57,515 nt of DNA from Hyphomonas sp. BRH_c22 (GTDB lineage Bacteria > Pseudomonadota > Alphaproteobacteria > Caulobacterales > Hyphomonadaceae), in assembly GCF_000961795.1 (NCBI RefSeq), contig NZ_LADU01000069.1:1-57515 (forward strand), in the 5' to 3' direction. This document shows, in pieces, positions 43,793 to 52,731 of this stretch. The position numbers were made by a program, and so were the translations under genes. Every line of letters starts with the position of its first letter. Within the stretch, counting starts at the first letter, position 1. The notes beneath the pieces are model-generated. The model did no database searches. It was not told where the DNA came from and was given only the letters and a program-made list of their open reading frames with translations.

Positions 43793-44704
43793 TCACGTGG
43801 TCAGGAAAGTTACCTCCTCACCCATGAGTTTTACGGCAGATAATTTTCCGCTCAGGAACGCACCAGTGTCCAGACCAATTCGGCGATTGTCCCGGTAGAT
43901 TCCCTCGGCGGGCGTGTGTCCATGGACAATCAGATGCGAAAATTGCCGAGGGTCGTCAAGAAATTCGTCGCGGATCCAAAGCATATCGCGTGTGCTTTGC
44001 TCGTGCATGGGTCTGTCCGGTCTGAGGCCCGCATGAACGAAAAAATAGTCGCCAGCGGAATGGTAAGGCTGGAGCGCCTGGTAAAACGCCAAGTGGTCCG
44101 GTGGCAAGCGCTCGCGGAAGGCTGCCCATAGCTTGCTCCAGGCCGCCCGAGCGTCAGCCATCGCCTCATGTGATCCCAGGCTGCCGCGCGTGTTCGGTGG
44201 CTGGAAGCCGTAGGAATAGAGTGTTTCGCCGCCGCCATAGCGAACCCATTGGCTTCCGAATGACTCATCATCGAGGAATTTGAGGAGGGCCTCTTCATGG
44301 TTACCCATCAGGAACACTGTCTCGAACTTGCCAAGGCGGTCGCTCAATAACAGTTCGATCACATCGCGAGACTGCAATCCGCGGTCAATATAGTCTCCCA
44401 GGAACACGATTGTCGCGCGCGTACCGTTGGGCAATTTGGCTGCATCCTGCTCGATCTCGACAATCAGGCGTTCCAGCAGATCGCAGCGGCCGTGAATATC
44501 GCCGATAGCATAGATGCATTCGCCTTCCGGCGCTGCTGTCACCCTCGTGATGTTCGCAGCCGCGGTAGATTCAGCTTCCGGCGCTGTATCAAGCGACTGT
44601 CCGACCCTGTCTCGAATTCTCGCGCGCAGGGAGGTCGCCGACCGGGTCAGGCGCCCGAACTGGTCGAGAAAAGACCTTTGCAAGAGTTGAGGCAATCGAG
44701 ACAT
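43793..44704 (-). CDS. Calcineurin-type metallophosphoesterase (Ser/Thr phosphatase-like)
   Basis: 303 residues. The metal-binding motifs are complete: GDIHGR, GDYIDRG, GNHE, FVHAGLRPD and HGHTP. A basic, helical N-terminal extension (about 1-45) precedes the domain. No signal peptide, so cytosolic. Similar enzymes dephosphorylate proteins or diadenosine polyphosphates. Lying in an exopolysaccharide locus, it could regulate polymer production, which is not shown. The ribosome-binding site lies inside a 15-nt palindrome. Confidence 0.88.
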   Translation of the reverse strand: MSRLPQLLQRSFLDQFGRLTRSATSLRARIRDRVGQSLDTAPEAESTAAANITRVTAAPEGECIYAIGDIHGRCDLLERLIVEIEQDAAKLPNGTRATIVFLGDYIDRGLQSRDVIELLLSDRLGKFETVFLMGNHEEALLKFLDDESFGSQWVRYGGGETLYSYGFQPPNTRGSLGSHEAMADARAAWSKLWAAFRERLPPDHLAFYQALQPYHSAGDYFFVHAGLRPDRPMHEQSTRDMLWIRDEFLDDPRQFSHLIVHGHTPAEGIYRDNRRIGLDTGAFLSGKLSAVKLMGEEVTFLTT

Positions 44705-44714
44705 GGCGGCTTTC

Positions 44715-44729
44715 TAAGGAGACTCCTTA
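44715..44729. promoter_or_regulatory. Palindrome containing the phosphatase ribosome-binding site
   Basis: TAAGGAG and CTCCTTA flank a single A. On the minus strand this places AAGGAG in a self-complementary segment about 11 nt before the ATG. It may fold and limit translation, or be an operator. Confidence 0.35.
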
Positions 44730-44770
44730 TAGTCGTTTCAGGATAAAAACCAATTTCCGGTATACTGAAT

Positions 44771-45793
44771 TTATCTTGGTCCCATAAGGGATTGTCTTAT
44801 GAATCCTGCAGCCCAACTCATGTGCATGATGCCAGAGGCCACACCAGACAGAAGCCCGCACAGCGACCTTTTGGTCAGGCACATAAACACAGAGGCAATG
44901 GCTAGAATGAGAAGATAGCCAGTCGGGAGCAGCAGGCCGATTGGGGCGAGGGGGGCGACGAGCAGGCCTCCGAGCGAGCCAAGCAGGGCAAGAACCGGCA
45001 GCATCTGACGTATCTTTGGCCGTTTGCCGTGCTTTCGTATCGTTCGCGCGCGCCCTCTGCCATAGCTGTAATATTGCCGCGCCAGTGCGGTGACGGATTG
45101 GCGCGGGAAATAGACCTTGCGAATAGTTGCATCGAGGAAAATCCGCTCGCCCGCCCGAACGACGCGCTCATCATATTCGGCATCCTCGTTATGGGAGAAG
45201 GACTCGTCGTAGCCGCCGATTGCCCTGAAAACGGAGAGATCGAAGCCGGCATGGTGCCCATGGTCGACATAACCCGACTGCTTGCCGCCGCGATGGGCCG
45301 ACCCGCCTGAGCCCAGCGGCGTATCAACGATCCAGGCATTCGCTTTCTGGAAGCATGTTTCACCGCGCGCATCCATGGGAATAACAACCGATGCTGCCCG
45401 TGTTCTGGCGAGCGAGGTGGCGACCGAGCGGATGAATCCTGCGGGAAAAATCGAGTGGGCGTCGCAGCGTACAACATACCGCGTGTCATTGCCGGTGCAT
45501 TGGGCAACGGCCAAGTTCATCGCTGCGGACTGGAAACGTTTGCTGTTGTGTATCAGGCGCAAGTTCGCAAACTCCGACATCAGGCGCTTGACGATTGCTA
45601 TTGTGTCGTCTGTGCTGCCTCCGTCGGCCACAATCAAGGGAACCTCCCGGAGCCACGGGTCGCCGGCCATTAACGAGCGAACACATTGTTCGATATGCTG
45701 CGCCTCGTTCAAGGCAGGTATCACGGCGATAACCCACGTCGAATCGAGGGTTTCAATCGACTTTTTAATGGTTAGAGGGGCCGTATTCACCAT
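44771..45793 (-). CDS. Glycosyltransferase family 2, ExoA-like, with membrane C-terminus
   Basis: 340 residues. GT-A domain: VIAVIPALNEAQHIEQCVRSL, LIVADGGSTDDT, VVRCDAHSIFP as the DXD region, YDESFSHNEDAEYDERV and RQYYSYGRGRARTIRKHG, the QxxRW-like position. Two or three C-terminal membrane segments (about 265-310). The layout matches succinoglycan ExoA, a beta-glucosyl/galactosyl transferase on lipid-linked intermediates. The exact linkage is unknown. Confidence 0.9.
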   Translation of the reverse strand: MVNTAPLTIKKSIETLDSTWVIAVIPALNEAQHIEQCVRSLMAGDPWLREVPLIVADGGSTDDTIAIVKRLMSEFANLRLIHNSKRFQSAAMNLAVAQCTGNDTRYVVRCDAHSIFPAGFIRSVATSLARTRAASVVIPMDARGETCFQKANAWIVDTPLGSGGSAHRGGKQSGYVDHGHHAGFDLSVFRAIGGYDESFSHNEDAEYDERVVRAGERIFLDATIRKVYFPRQSVTALARQYYSYGRGRARTIRKHGKRPKIRQMLPVLALLGSLGGLLVAPLAPIGLLLPTGYLLILAIASVFMCLTKRSLCGLLSGVASGIMHMSWAAGFIRQSLMGPR

Positions 45794-46018
45794 GATTTTC
45801 CGCGTCGCGTGTCCAAGTGGCTCTGGTACAGCAATTCCTGTTCCGTTTTACGCCAAGTACGCGAAATGGTCAGCCAGTGAGTGTCAAAGTGCTATGCCAC
45901 GTCGCTACGAGGGTGCGCCTATCGATTTTTTTGCGACTCTCCCTTGGGTCAACCTTGCCCGGAATCCGGAAGGTCATAGTGTGACTGAAAACATGCAAGT
46001 GAATAAGGGAGAGCATTC

Positions 46019-46309
46019 ATGATCGGTGTCATCGCCAAACTGAAAATCCAGGACGGGAAACAGGCTGAATTCGAGCAGGTCGGCAAAGACCTGATGGCCA
46101 AGGTGAAAGCAAACGAGCCGGGTTGCCTGACGTACCAGTTGTACAAGGAAAAGGGATCCGAAACGGACTACATATTCATGGAGCAGTATGCGTCATCGGA
46201 CGATCTCAAGGCCCATGGCCAGACCGAGTACTTCAAGGCGGCCGGCCCCAAACTCGGTGGTTGCCTGGCGGGTGCGCCGGTCGTTCAGTATTTCGATATC
46301 GTAGAATAA
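46019..46309 (+). CDS. ABM-domain monooxygenase-like protein (putative quinol monooxygenase)
   Basis: 96 residues with AAGGGAGAGC before the start. A small ferredoxin-like dimer with MIGVIAKLKIQDGKQAEFEQ, EPGCLTYQLYKEKG, FMEQYASSDDLKAH and the ending APVVQYFDIVE, the antibiotic biosynthesis monooxygenase/YgiN pattern. These act on quinones or polyphenols without cofactor. It precedes an acyl-CoA dehydrogenase by 13 nt, suggesting one operon. Confidence 0.88.
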   Translation: MIGVIAKLKIQDGKQAEFEQVGKDLMAKVKANEPGCLTYQLYKEKGSETDYIFMEQYASSDDLKAHGQTEYFKAAGPKLGGCLAGAPVVQYFDIVE

Positions 46310-46322
46310 TCGGAGCGCGTCC

Positions 46323-47546
46323 ATGGACCTGTCATTTACGCCGGAAGACACCGCTTTCCAGCAAGAGGTGCGCAGCTGGATAGCCGGCGCCTATACACCA
46401 GACCTTCGGGCGAAAATGGCCATGTCGAAGAACGGATACCTCGACAAGGAAGGGCAGGTCGCCTGGCAGAGAAAGCTGAATGAAAGGGGATGGGTCGCGC
46501 CTAACTGGCCGGAAGAGCATGGCGGCCCGGGACTGTCTCCCTCTCAGCGATATATCCTGAACATGGAGCTGTCGGCTGCCGGCACGCCGACGGTCAGTCC
46601 CATGGGGCTTTCCATGGTTGCACCCGTTATCATGGCATTCGGCTCAGAAGAGCAGAAGAAACGCCACCTGCCGCCCATTCTCGCTTCGGAAGTCTGGTGG
46701 TGTCAGGGGTATTCCGAGCCAGGTTCCGGCTCTGATCTCGCATCGCTACAAATGAGCGCTGAACGTGACGGTGACGATTACGTCCTGAACGGGTCGAAGA
46801 TCTGGACGACGCACGCCCAATGGGCCGACTGGATTTTTTGCCTTGTTAGGACAAAGAAGGGCGTCAAGCCGCAGGAAGGCATCAGCTTCATTATCTTCCC
46901 GATGACACTGCCGGGCATTTCGGTTTCGGCGTTGCCGACGCTCGACATGCCGGTGGAGGGCCAGCAGGAAGTCAATCAGGTCTTCTTCGAAAACGTGCGC
47001 GTGCCCATCGAAGGCTCTCTGGTGGGCCAGGAGAACGAGGGCTGGACCTACGCCAAATACCTGCTGCAATTTGAAAGGGGTAACTCCTACGCCCCTGGAC
47101 TGCGCAACATGCTGAAGAAGGCAAAGAAGATTGCGAGTGTGGAACAGGCGAATGGCGATGCACTGATCCGGGACGCCGATTTTGCCCGCAAGGTGGCCGG
47201 ACTGGAGATGAAGATCGACAGCCTTGATGCGACAGAGCAGAGGATATTTTCATCGCTTTCAGCCGGACAGGCTGTTGGGCCCGAAAGTTCGATGCTGAAA
47301 TGCCAAGGATCAGAAACGCAGCAGGAAATCACGGAACTGCTTGTTGAGGCTGTAGGAGGCTACGGAGCGCCGTTCGTGCAGGACAGCCTGGCGATCGCCC
47401 GGCAAGGGGCAAACGCGGACTTGCCCATGCCGGAATATGCGGTGCCTGTCGCTCCAAGCTACTTCAACTATCGAAAAACCTCGATTTACGCCGGATCAAA
47501 CGAGATTCAGCGGAATATCATGGCGAAGATGGTGCTTGGCCTGTAG
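46323..47546 (+). CDS. Acyl-CoA dehydrogenase
   Basis: 407 residues. MDLSFTPEDTAFQQEVRSW, WCQGYSEPGSGSDLASL, KIWTTHAQWADWIFCLVR, QENEGWTYAKYLLQFERG and the C-terminal YAGSNEIQRNIMAKMVLGL. Its style is close to the large-subunit-type protein at 26758, but no small-subunit-like partner follows here. It may be homomeric or borrow a subunit encoded elsewhere. It is part of a plus-strand run with the ABM protein and the symporter. Confidence 0.92.
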   Translation: MDLSFTPEDTAFQQEVRSWIAGAYTPDLRAKMAMSKNGYLDKEGQVAWQRKLNERGWVAPNWPEEHGGPGLSPSQRYILNMELSAAGTPTVSPMGLSMVAPVIMAFGSEEQKKRHLPPILASEVWWCQGYSEPGSGSDLASLQMSAERDGDDYVLNGSKIWTTHAQWADWIFCLVRTKKGVKPQEGISFIIFPMTLPGISVSALPTLDMPVEGQQEVNQVFFENVRVPIEGSLVGQENEGWTYAKYLLQFERGNSYAPGLRNMLKKAKKIASVEQANGDALIRDADFARKVAGLEMKIDSLDATEQRIFSSLSAGQAVGPESSMLKCQGSETQQEITELLVEAVGGYGAPFVQDSLAIARQGANADLPMPEYAVPVAPSYFNYRKTSIYAGSNEIQRNIMAKMVLGL

Positions 47547-47572
47547 TTGAACGCCTGAAGAGAGCGCAGCGG

Positions 47573-49018
47573 ATGGCCATCGGCTCACACGGCAAACCCA
47601 GCTACCTGACGCGTATTGCGTTCGGCGTGGGCGGCGTGGCCGATGGCGTCAAGAACAACGGTTTCGACTATTTTCTCCTGTTCTATTACAGTCAGGTGCT
47701 CGGCGTGTCTGCCTCGCTGGTGGCCGCAGCACTCTTCATTGCGCTCGTTGTCGATGCCGTTTCGGATCCCGTTGTGGGGTATTGGTCAGATAATTTCCGG
47801 ACCCGCCTCGGACGAAGACACCCCTTCATGTATGCGTCCATGGTTCCGGTGGCGATCGCCTACTATTTCGCCTGGAACCCGCCAGCCGGGCTCACCGGCA
47901 ATGATCTGTTCCTGTGGCTGGTTGTCCTTACAATCTGTGTGCGCATCCTGTTTACGATGTATGAGGTGCCGCAAAATGCGCTCGCGGCGGAACTGACCAG
48001 CGATTATGACGCGCGAACATCCTTGATGTCCTTTCGCTATTTCTTCGCGTGGGTGGGTGGCTTGAGTATCCAGATCGCGCTTCTCGCACTGCTTTTGCGT
48101 CCGACTGAGGCCGACCCTTCAGGGTTCTTCAACAAGGACGGCTGGCAAACTTACGGCCTGTGGGCCTCCATTGTGATCTTTCTTGCAGTGTTCGCAACGA
48201 CTGCGGGCACCCATAGCCATATTCCGCACCTGAAACCGCCTCCGCCTCAGCGCAAGCTGACCCTTGGCACCATTTTCCGCGAGATTCTTGAGACGGTATC
48301 CAATCCCTCGTTCAGGGCGCTCTTTCTGGCTACGCTCTTTGGTCTGCTCGCGACCGGCATTTCCGCCTCACTTAACCAGTACATCAATGGGCTGTTCTGG
48401 GAATTCACGACGGACCAGACAGCCCTGCTGACAGTTGCCGTTTATATATCGGCGGTCATTGCCCTGATCGTCGCACCGATTGTCGGAAAGACACTGGGCA
48501 AGAAGCGGGGAGCTATCATTATTGGAGTCCTGGCCTTTACGATTGCGCCGGCTCCGGTGCTGGCGAGAGTCCTCGGATTGATGCCTCCCAACGGAACGGA
48601 TGCCCTTTTCAACATCGTTATTTCTGTCACGATTTTTGACCTCGCGCTGATCATCGCGACGCAGATGCTGATGGGCTCGATGATTGCCGACATTGTTGAG
48701 GATAGCGAGTTGGAGACCGGGCGCAGGTCCGAGGGCATTTTCTTTGCCGGCATCAGCTTCATTCGCAAGCTGGCTCAGGGGTCTGGAGTCATGCTGGCCG
48801 CCATTGTGCTTTCGGTTGCGTCCATCGCGCCTGGAATGCGGCCCGGAATGGTGCCGGAAGCTCAATTGAAGGTGCTTGGTCTCGGGTACGCTGCATCGCT
48901 GCTGACGATCTGGATGCTCATGATTTTTTGCGTGTCCTTTTATCGGATCAGCCGCGAAGGGCATGAGGCGAACCTGCGGGCGCTTTCAGAGCGCGAGCAG
49001 CGGTTGGCCGGCGATTAA
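47573..49018 (+). CDS. GPH-family sugar/solute symporter (MFS_2)
   Basis: 481 residues with about twelve membrane segments. The N-terminal IAFGVGGVADGVKNNGFDYFLLFYY and VVDAVSDPVVGYWSDNFRTRLGRRHPFM match the glycoside-pentoside-hexuronide:cation symporters; MLMGSMIADIVEDSELETGRRSEG is another GPH hallmark. The solute is unknown; in marine alphaproteobacteria such carriers often accompany catabolic genes. Confidence 0.9.
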   Translation: MAIGSHGKPSYLTRIAFGVGGVADGVKNNGFDYFLLFYYSQVLGVSASLVAAALFIALVVDAVSDPVVGYWSDNFRTRLGRRHPFMYASMVPVAIAYYFAWNPPAGLTGNDLFLWLVVLTICVRILFTMYEVPQNALAAELTSDYDARTSLMSFRYFFAWVGGLSIQIALLALLLRPTEADPSGFFNKDGWQTYGLWASIVIFLAVFATTAGTHSHIPHLKPPPPQRKLTLGTIFREILETVSNPSFRALFLATLFGLLATGISASLNQYINGLFWEFTTDQTALLTVAVYISAVIALIVAPIVGKTLGKKRGAIIIGVLAFTIAPAPVLARVLGLMPPNGTDALFNIVISVTIFDLALIIATQMLMGSMIADIVEDSELETGRRSEGIFFAGISFIRKLAQGSGVMLAAIVLSVASIAPGMRPGMVPEAQLKVLGLGYAASLLTIWMLMIFCVSFYRISREGHEANLRALSEREQRLAGD

Positions 49019-49084
49019 ATTCTGACTGAAATGTCATAAACGGACGAATTGCCTCCGCCGCGATGCCGCAATAGAGCCATAGTC

Positions 49085-50506
49085 ATGATGAATACATTGC
49101 CCATGACAAAACACATCTCGAAGCTGCTGGCCGCTATCGGTTTTGCAGTGTTGACGCTCCTGATCGTGGCCGTGACGCCGCTATTCGCAGATGCGCAGGA
49201 AGTGCCGCAAAATCGGACCGAGATGGAGTTGTCGTTCGCACCGCTGGTGAAACTCACCTCTCCTTCTGTCGTAAACGTCTATACACAGAAGCGGGTCACG
49301 TCTCGGGTCTCGCCGATGGAGCAGTTTTTCTCCGGTGGGGTAGCGCCGCGAGAGCGCGTTCAAAACTCCCTCGGATCTGGTGTTATTGTGGGCGCTGACG
49401 GTGTGATCGTCACCAATAATCACGTTGTGGAAGGTGCAGAATCCTTCCGGGTCGTTTTGAGCGACCGCCGGGAGTATGCCGCAGAACTTGTTCTCGCTGA
49501 TGAGCGAACCGATCTTGCGGTGCTCAAAATTGACCCGGACGGCGCAATACTGCCCACACTTCCATTTGCGGATACGCGCGCGGCGCAGGTTGGTGACCTC
49601 GTTCTGGCTATCGGAAACCCGTTCGGTATCGGTCAGACGGTGACGAGTGGCATCCTGTCGGCCACGGCGCGCACCGATGTCGGCATTTCTGACTATGCTT
49701 TCTTCTTGCAGACGGATGCGGCCGTGAACCCCGGCAACTCTGGCGGGGCACTCGTCAACACAAAGGGCGAGCTCGTGGGCGTCAATACTGCCATCTTCTC
49801 ACGTTCCGGTGGCTCCAACGGAATTGGCTTCGCCATTCCGGCGGAGATGGTCAAACGCGTTGTCAATGCCGCCATCAATGAGGGCACATTCGTCCGGCCC
49901 TGGCTCGGGCTGGCCGGGCAGGCAGTCAGCTACGATATCGCCAAAGCGCAAGGGCTCGACCGGCCGATCGGTGTGATGGTGACTGAAGTTTACGAAGACG
50001 GGCCAGCAGATCGTGCGGGTTTGCGGCGGGGGGACCTTGTGACCGACATAGACGGTCGTGAAGTCTTCGATGAGAAAGGGCTGAAGTTCCTTGCTGCGAT
50101 CAAAAGTCCAGGTGAAACAGCCGAGCTGAAGTTGATCCGGGGCGGCAAAATTGAAACCAAAAGCGTGAAGCTTGCACCGCCGCCGGGCGCGACCGAGGCC
50201 GATATCGTCTTGCTTGACGGGCAGAGTGTCTTCTCGGGTGCGCGCGTGGTCGAATTGTCTCCTCGGCTTGCAGAGGAGAACGGCCTGGACCCATTCCAGA
50301 AAGGGTCAGGCATTTATGTGCATTCGGTACTTAGCAGATCGGTAGCACGCAGTTTTTTCCGGCCTGGCGACATCATTCGGTCCGTGAACGGCATATCCAC
50401 CAAATCCGTTACGGATTTGAAGTCGGTATTGAAGCGGGACACGCGCAGCTGGAATATCGAACTCGAACGTAACGGCCGCATGATCAAAGGCACAGTGACG
50501 CTTTAG
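49085..50506 (+). CDS. Do-like periplasmic serine protease (DegP/DegQ type)
   Basis: 473 residues from ATG 49085; ATG 49088 and 49103 are alternatives. A signal peptide (about 15-35) is followed by a trypsin-like domain with triad His in VTNNHVVEGAE, Asp in ERTDLAVLKID and Ser in NPGNSGGALV. Two PDZ domains follow, the first with DGPADRAGLRRGDLVTDID and the second with RPGDIIRSVNGISTKS. It handles misfolded envelope proteins. Convergent with the P450 gene, 6 nt apart. Confidence 0.93.
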   Translation: MMNTLPMTKHISKLLAAIGFAVLTLLIVAVTPLFADAQEVPQNRTEMELSFAPLVKLTSPSVVNVYTQKRVTSRVSPMEQFFSGGVAPRERVQNSLGSGVIVGADGVIVTNNHVVEGAESFRVVLSDRREYAAELVLADERTDLAVLKIDPDGAILPTLPFADTRAAQVGDLVLAIGNPFGIGQTVTSGILSATARTDVGISDYAFFLQTDAAVNPGNSGGALVNTKGELVGVNTAIFSRSGGSNGIGFAIPAEMVKRVVNAAINEGTFVRPWLGLAGQAVSYDIAKAQGLDRPIGVMVTEVYEDGPADRAGLRRGDLVTDIDGREVFDEKGLKFLAAIKSPGETAELKLIRGGKIETKSVKLAPPPGATEADIVLLDGQSVFSGARVVELSPRLAEENGLDPFQKGSGIYVHSVLSRSVARSFFRPGDIIRSVNGISTKSVTDLKSVLKRDTRSWNIELERNGRMIKGTVTL

Positions 50507-50512
50507 ATATCG

Positions 50513-51766
50513 CTATTTCGCGTGAACAACCACCGGCACATTTTCAAATCCGAGTACAAAATTGGACAGGACCCTCTGCGGTTGTCCAACAACTTCTATG
50601 CGTTCAAAACGTGACAGAATTTCTTCCCACAGGATACGCAGCTGCATTTCAGCGACACGGTTTCCCATGCAACGGTGAATGCCGAATCCAAAGGAAAGGT
50701 GGCGCCGGGCATTTTTCCTGTCGATCAGGAACTGGTCAGGGTTTTCGATGGCTGTTTCGTCGCGATTACCGGATGCATACCACATCACGACCTTGTCGCC
50801 TTTGCGCATCTGCTTACCGCGGAACTCGAAGTCTTCTTTCACAGTACGCCGCATGTGCCCAAGGGGCGTCTGCCAGCGAATGACTTCTGACACCATGTTG
50901 GGAACCAGTGAAGGGTTTGCCTTAAGTTTCGCGTACTGCTCCGGAAATTCGTTTAACGCGACGACACCGCCTGAAATCGAGTTCCGTGTCGTATCATTTC
51001 CGCCGACGATGAGCAGCATGAGATTGCCGAGCAACTCCATTGGATTGTTGATCATGTCCTTCGTTTCGGGGTCATGGGCAAACAGGGAGATGAAGTCGAA
51101 CTTTCGAGGCTGTGCTGCTCGCTCTTTCCAAAGTTCGGTGAAGTAAGCGAGACATTTGTGGAGCTCGGCCTCACGATGCTTCATGTCCACGGCGATACCA
51201 ACCGTTTCCGATGTCGTTGTAACATCAGACCAATAGGGCAGCAGATGGCGGTCTTCGAACGGGAAGTCGAACAAGGTCGCCAGCATCTGGGTCGTCAGTT
51301 CCTTGGACACGTGATCAACCCAGTTGATCTCTTCGCCTACGGGTACGTCATCGAGAATGTTATTCACTCGTTGTCGGATCAAAGACTCAATGTCGCTCAA
51401 CTGCGAGGGGGCGACAGCCGGCTGGACAGCCTTGCGCTGCACATCGTGGACGGGCGGGTCCGCTGCAATGAACATAGGCGTGTCGAAATCATCAGGCGCG
51501 TCACCAATGACGATGTCCCGTTTCGACGAGAATATGTGGTGATTGGAATCGACGGCGATAATGTCGTCATACCTGGTTATCGACCAGAAGGGGCCAAATT
51601 GGCTTTTCTCGCAATAATGGACCGGGCTCTCTTGTCTTAGCCGTCGAAAGTATTCGCCATGGCGATTATGCAGAAACAGCTCCGCACGCGAAACATCCAG
51701 TGTTTCCAGGGGAAGATCCCATGGATCCGGAATGTCCGGTTCCAGGCTTTGAATCGTGTCCGCCAA
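50513..51766 (-). CDS. Cytochrome P450, CYP153-like
   Basis: 417 residues without membrane anchor. The heme-binding FGFGIHRCMGNR (Cys about 366), I-helix LLIVGGNDTTRNS and ExxR in SEVIRW are present. PMFIAADPPVHDVQRKAVQP and WVDHVSKELTTQMLATLFDF match the CYP153 subfamily, which hydroxylates n-alkanes or fatty acids at the terminal carbon with ferredoxin and ferredoxin reductase. Those partner genes are not in the window. Subfamily is inferred from remembered motifs and needs a tree. Confidence 0.88.
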   Translation of the reverse strand: MADTIQSLEPDIPDPWDLPLETLDVSRAELFLHNRHGEYFRRLRQESPVHYCEKSQFGPFWSITRYDDIIAVDSNHHIFSSKRDIVIGDAPDDFDTPMFIAADPPVHDVQRKAVQPAVAPSQLSDIESLIRQRVNNILDDVPVGEEINWVDHVSKELTTQMLATLFDFPFEDRHLLPYWSDVTTTSETVGIAVDMKHREAELHKCLAYFTELWKERAAQPRKFDFISLFAHDPETKDMINNPMELLGNLMLLIVGGNDTTRNSISGGVVALNEFPEQYAKLKANPSLVPNMVSEVIRWQTPLGHMRRTVKEDFEFRGKQMRKGDKVVMWYASGNRDETAIENPDQFLIDRKNARRHLSFGFGIHRCMGNRVAEMQLRILWEEILSRFERIEVVGQPQRVLSNFVLGFENVPVVVHAK

Positions 51767-51831
51767 GGTATCCTCCCCAGTTTGTTTTTATGGGGAACAC
51801 GCTACGCTTGATTGTTTCACACGGGAAGATG

Positions 51832-52674
51832 TCAGGCAGAACCGATTGTTGTGCGGTGCAGCAGGCGATCGAAGCCTTTGTAGCCTCCGGTCGCCATATG
51901 GAGCAGGCTTCTATTGTCCCACATGACCAGCATGTTGGGCTGCCATTCTTGGCGGTACTGGAATTGCGGTTGGGTCTGCCAGCGAAAGATTTCCGTTATC
52001 AACTCCCATGCTTCCGTCTGTTCCATACCATCAATTCCAATGATGTATCCGGCGCAGCCGAACAGGGCTTCACGCCCTGTTTCGGGGTGGTATGATATGA
52101 TTGGGTGCAGCTGGGTCGCCTCAGCATCGTCGGACGGGCGAATATCCATCGAGCGTCCCGACGCGCGATCCTGCTCACCATAAAAGCCTGCTGGAGCATA
52201 AGCGTTGCGGGCTGAATGAACGGCGTACTTGCCTTCGATCCGCTGGCGGAGACTGCCGGGCATTTGCTCGAGCGCGAGATGCTGGTTCGCGAACAAGGTG
52301 TCGCCACCCTGGGGCGGAATTGTAATGCCATACAGGCACGTTCCGGCTGGCGGCTTTTCCTGAAAACTCCAGTCCGTATGCCAGCTTTCCGCAAATATGG
52401 GAGCGGTCTCGTCAGCAGCTCGCTTCACAGCGATAATATGTTTGCGGCCCGGAATCGGGGCGATAAAGGGATCGTCTCCGAAGGGACCGAACAATAGTGT
52501 GAAACGTTCCAGATCGTCATCGTTCATTCGTTGATCCGGAAACGCGAGCACATGGTGCTGCAGCCAGGCACTGCGTATTTCAGACGCGACATCAGCTGAA
52601 ACCGGCCTGGACAAGTCCACACCCGTGACAGATGCGCCGAATGGCTGCCCTGATGGGCTAATCTCAAGCGACAT
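51832..52674 (-). CDS. TauD/TfdA-family Fe(II)/2-oxoglutarate dioxygenase
   Basis: 280 residues from ATG 52674 with GGGAGGAAAAAAAC upstream; the frame extends further but lacks a signal there. Fe ligands: HTD in ESWHTDWSFQ and a late histidine in RLLHRTTI, which also carries the 2-oxoglutarate arginine. GASVTGVDLSRPV near the start and MLVMWDNRSLLHMATGGYKG are typical. It hydroxylates small substrates such as taurine, sulfonates or chlorophenoxy acids; substrate unknown. Confidence 0.9.
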   Translation of the reverse strand: MSLEISPSGQPFGASVTGVDLSRPVSADVASEIRSAWLQHHVLAFPDQRMNDDDLERFTLLFGPFGDDPFIAPIPGRKHIIAVKRAADETAPIFAESWHTDWSFQEKPPAGTCLYGITIPPQGGDTLFANQHLALEQMPGSLRQRIEGKYAVHSARNAYAPAGFYGEQDRASGRSMDIRPSDDAEATQLHPIISYHPETGREALFGCAGYIIGIDGMEQTEAWELITEIFRWQTQPQFQYRQEWQPNMLVMWDNRSLLHMATGGYKGFDRLLHRTTIGSA

Positions 52675-52731
52675 GTTTTTTTCCTCCCGGTTGATCTTAT
52701 CACGAAGACCGTTCCCGCATAGGAGTGCTTT

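Noticed and set aside
45282..46022. 246-codon plus-strand frame opposite the ExoA-like gene
   Set aside because: Antisense shadow of a gene with clear GT2 motifs; it also runs over the divergent control region and the start of the ABM gene.
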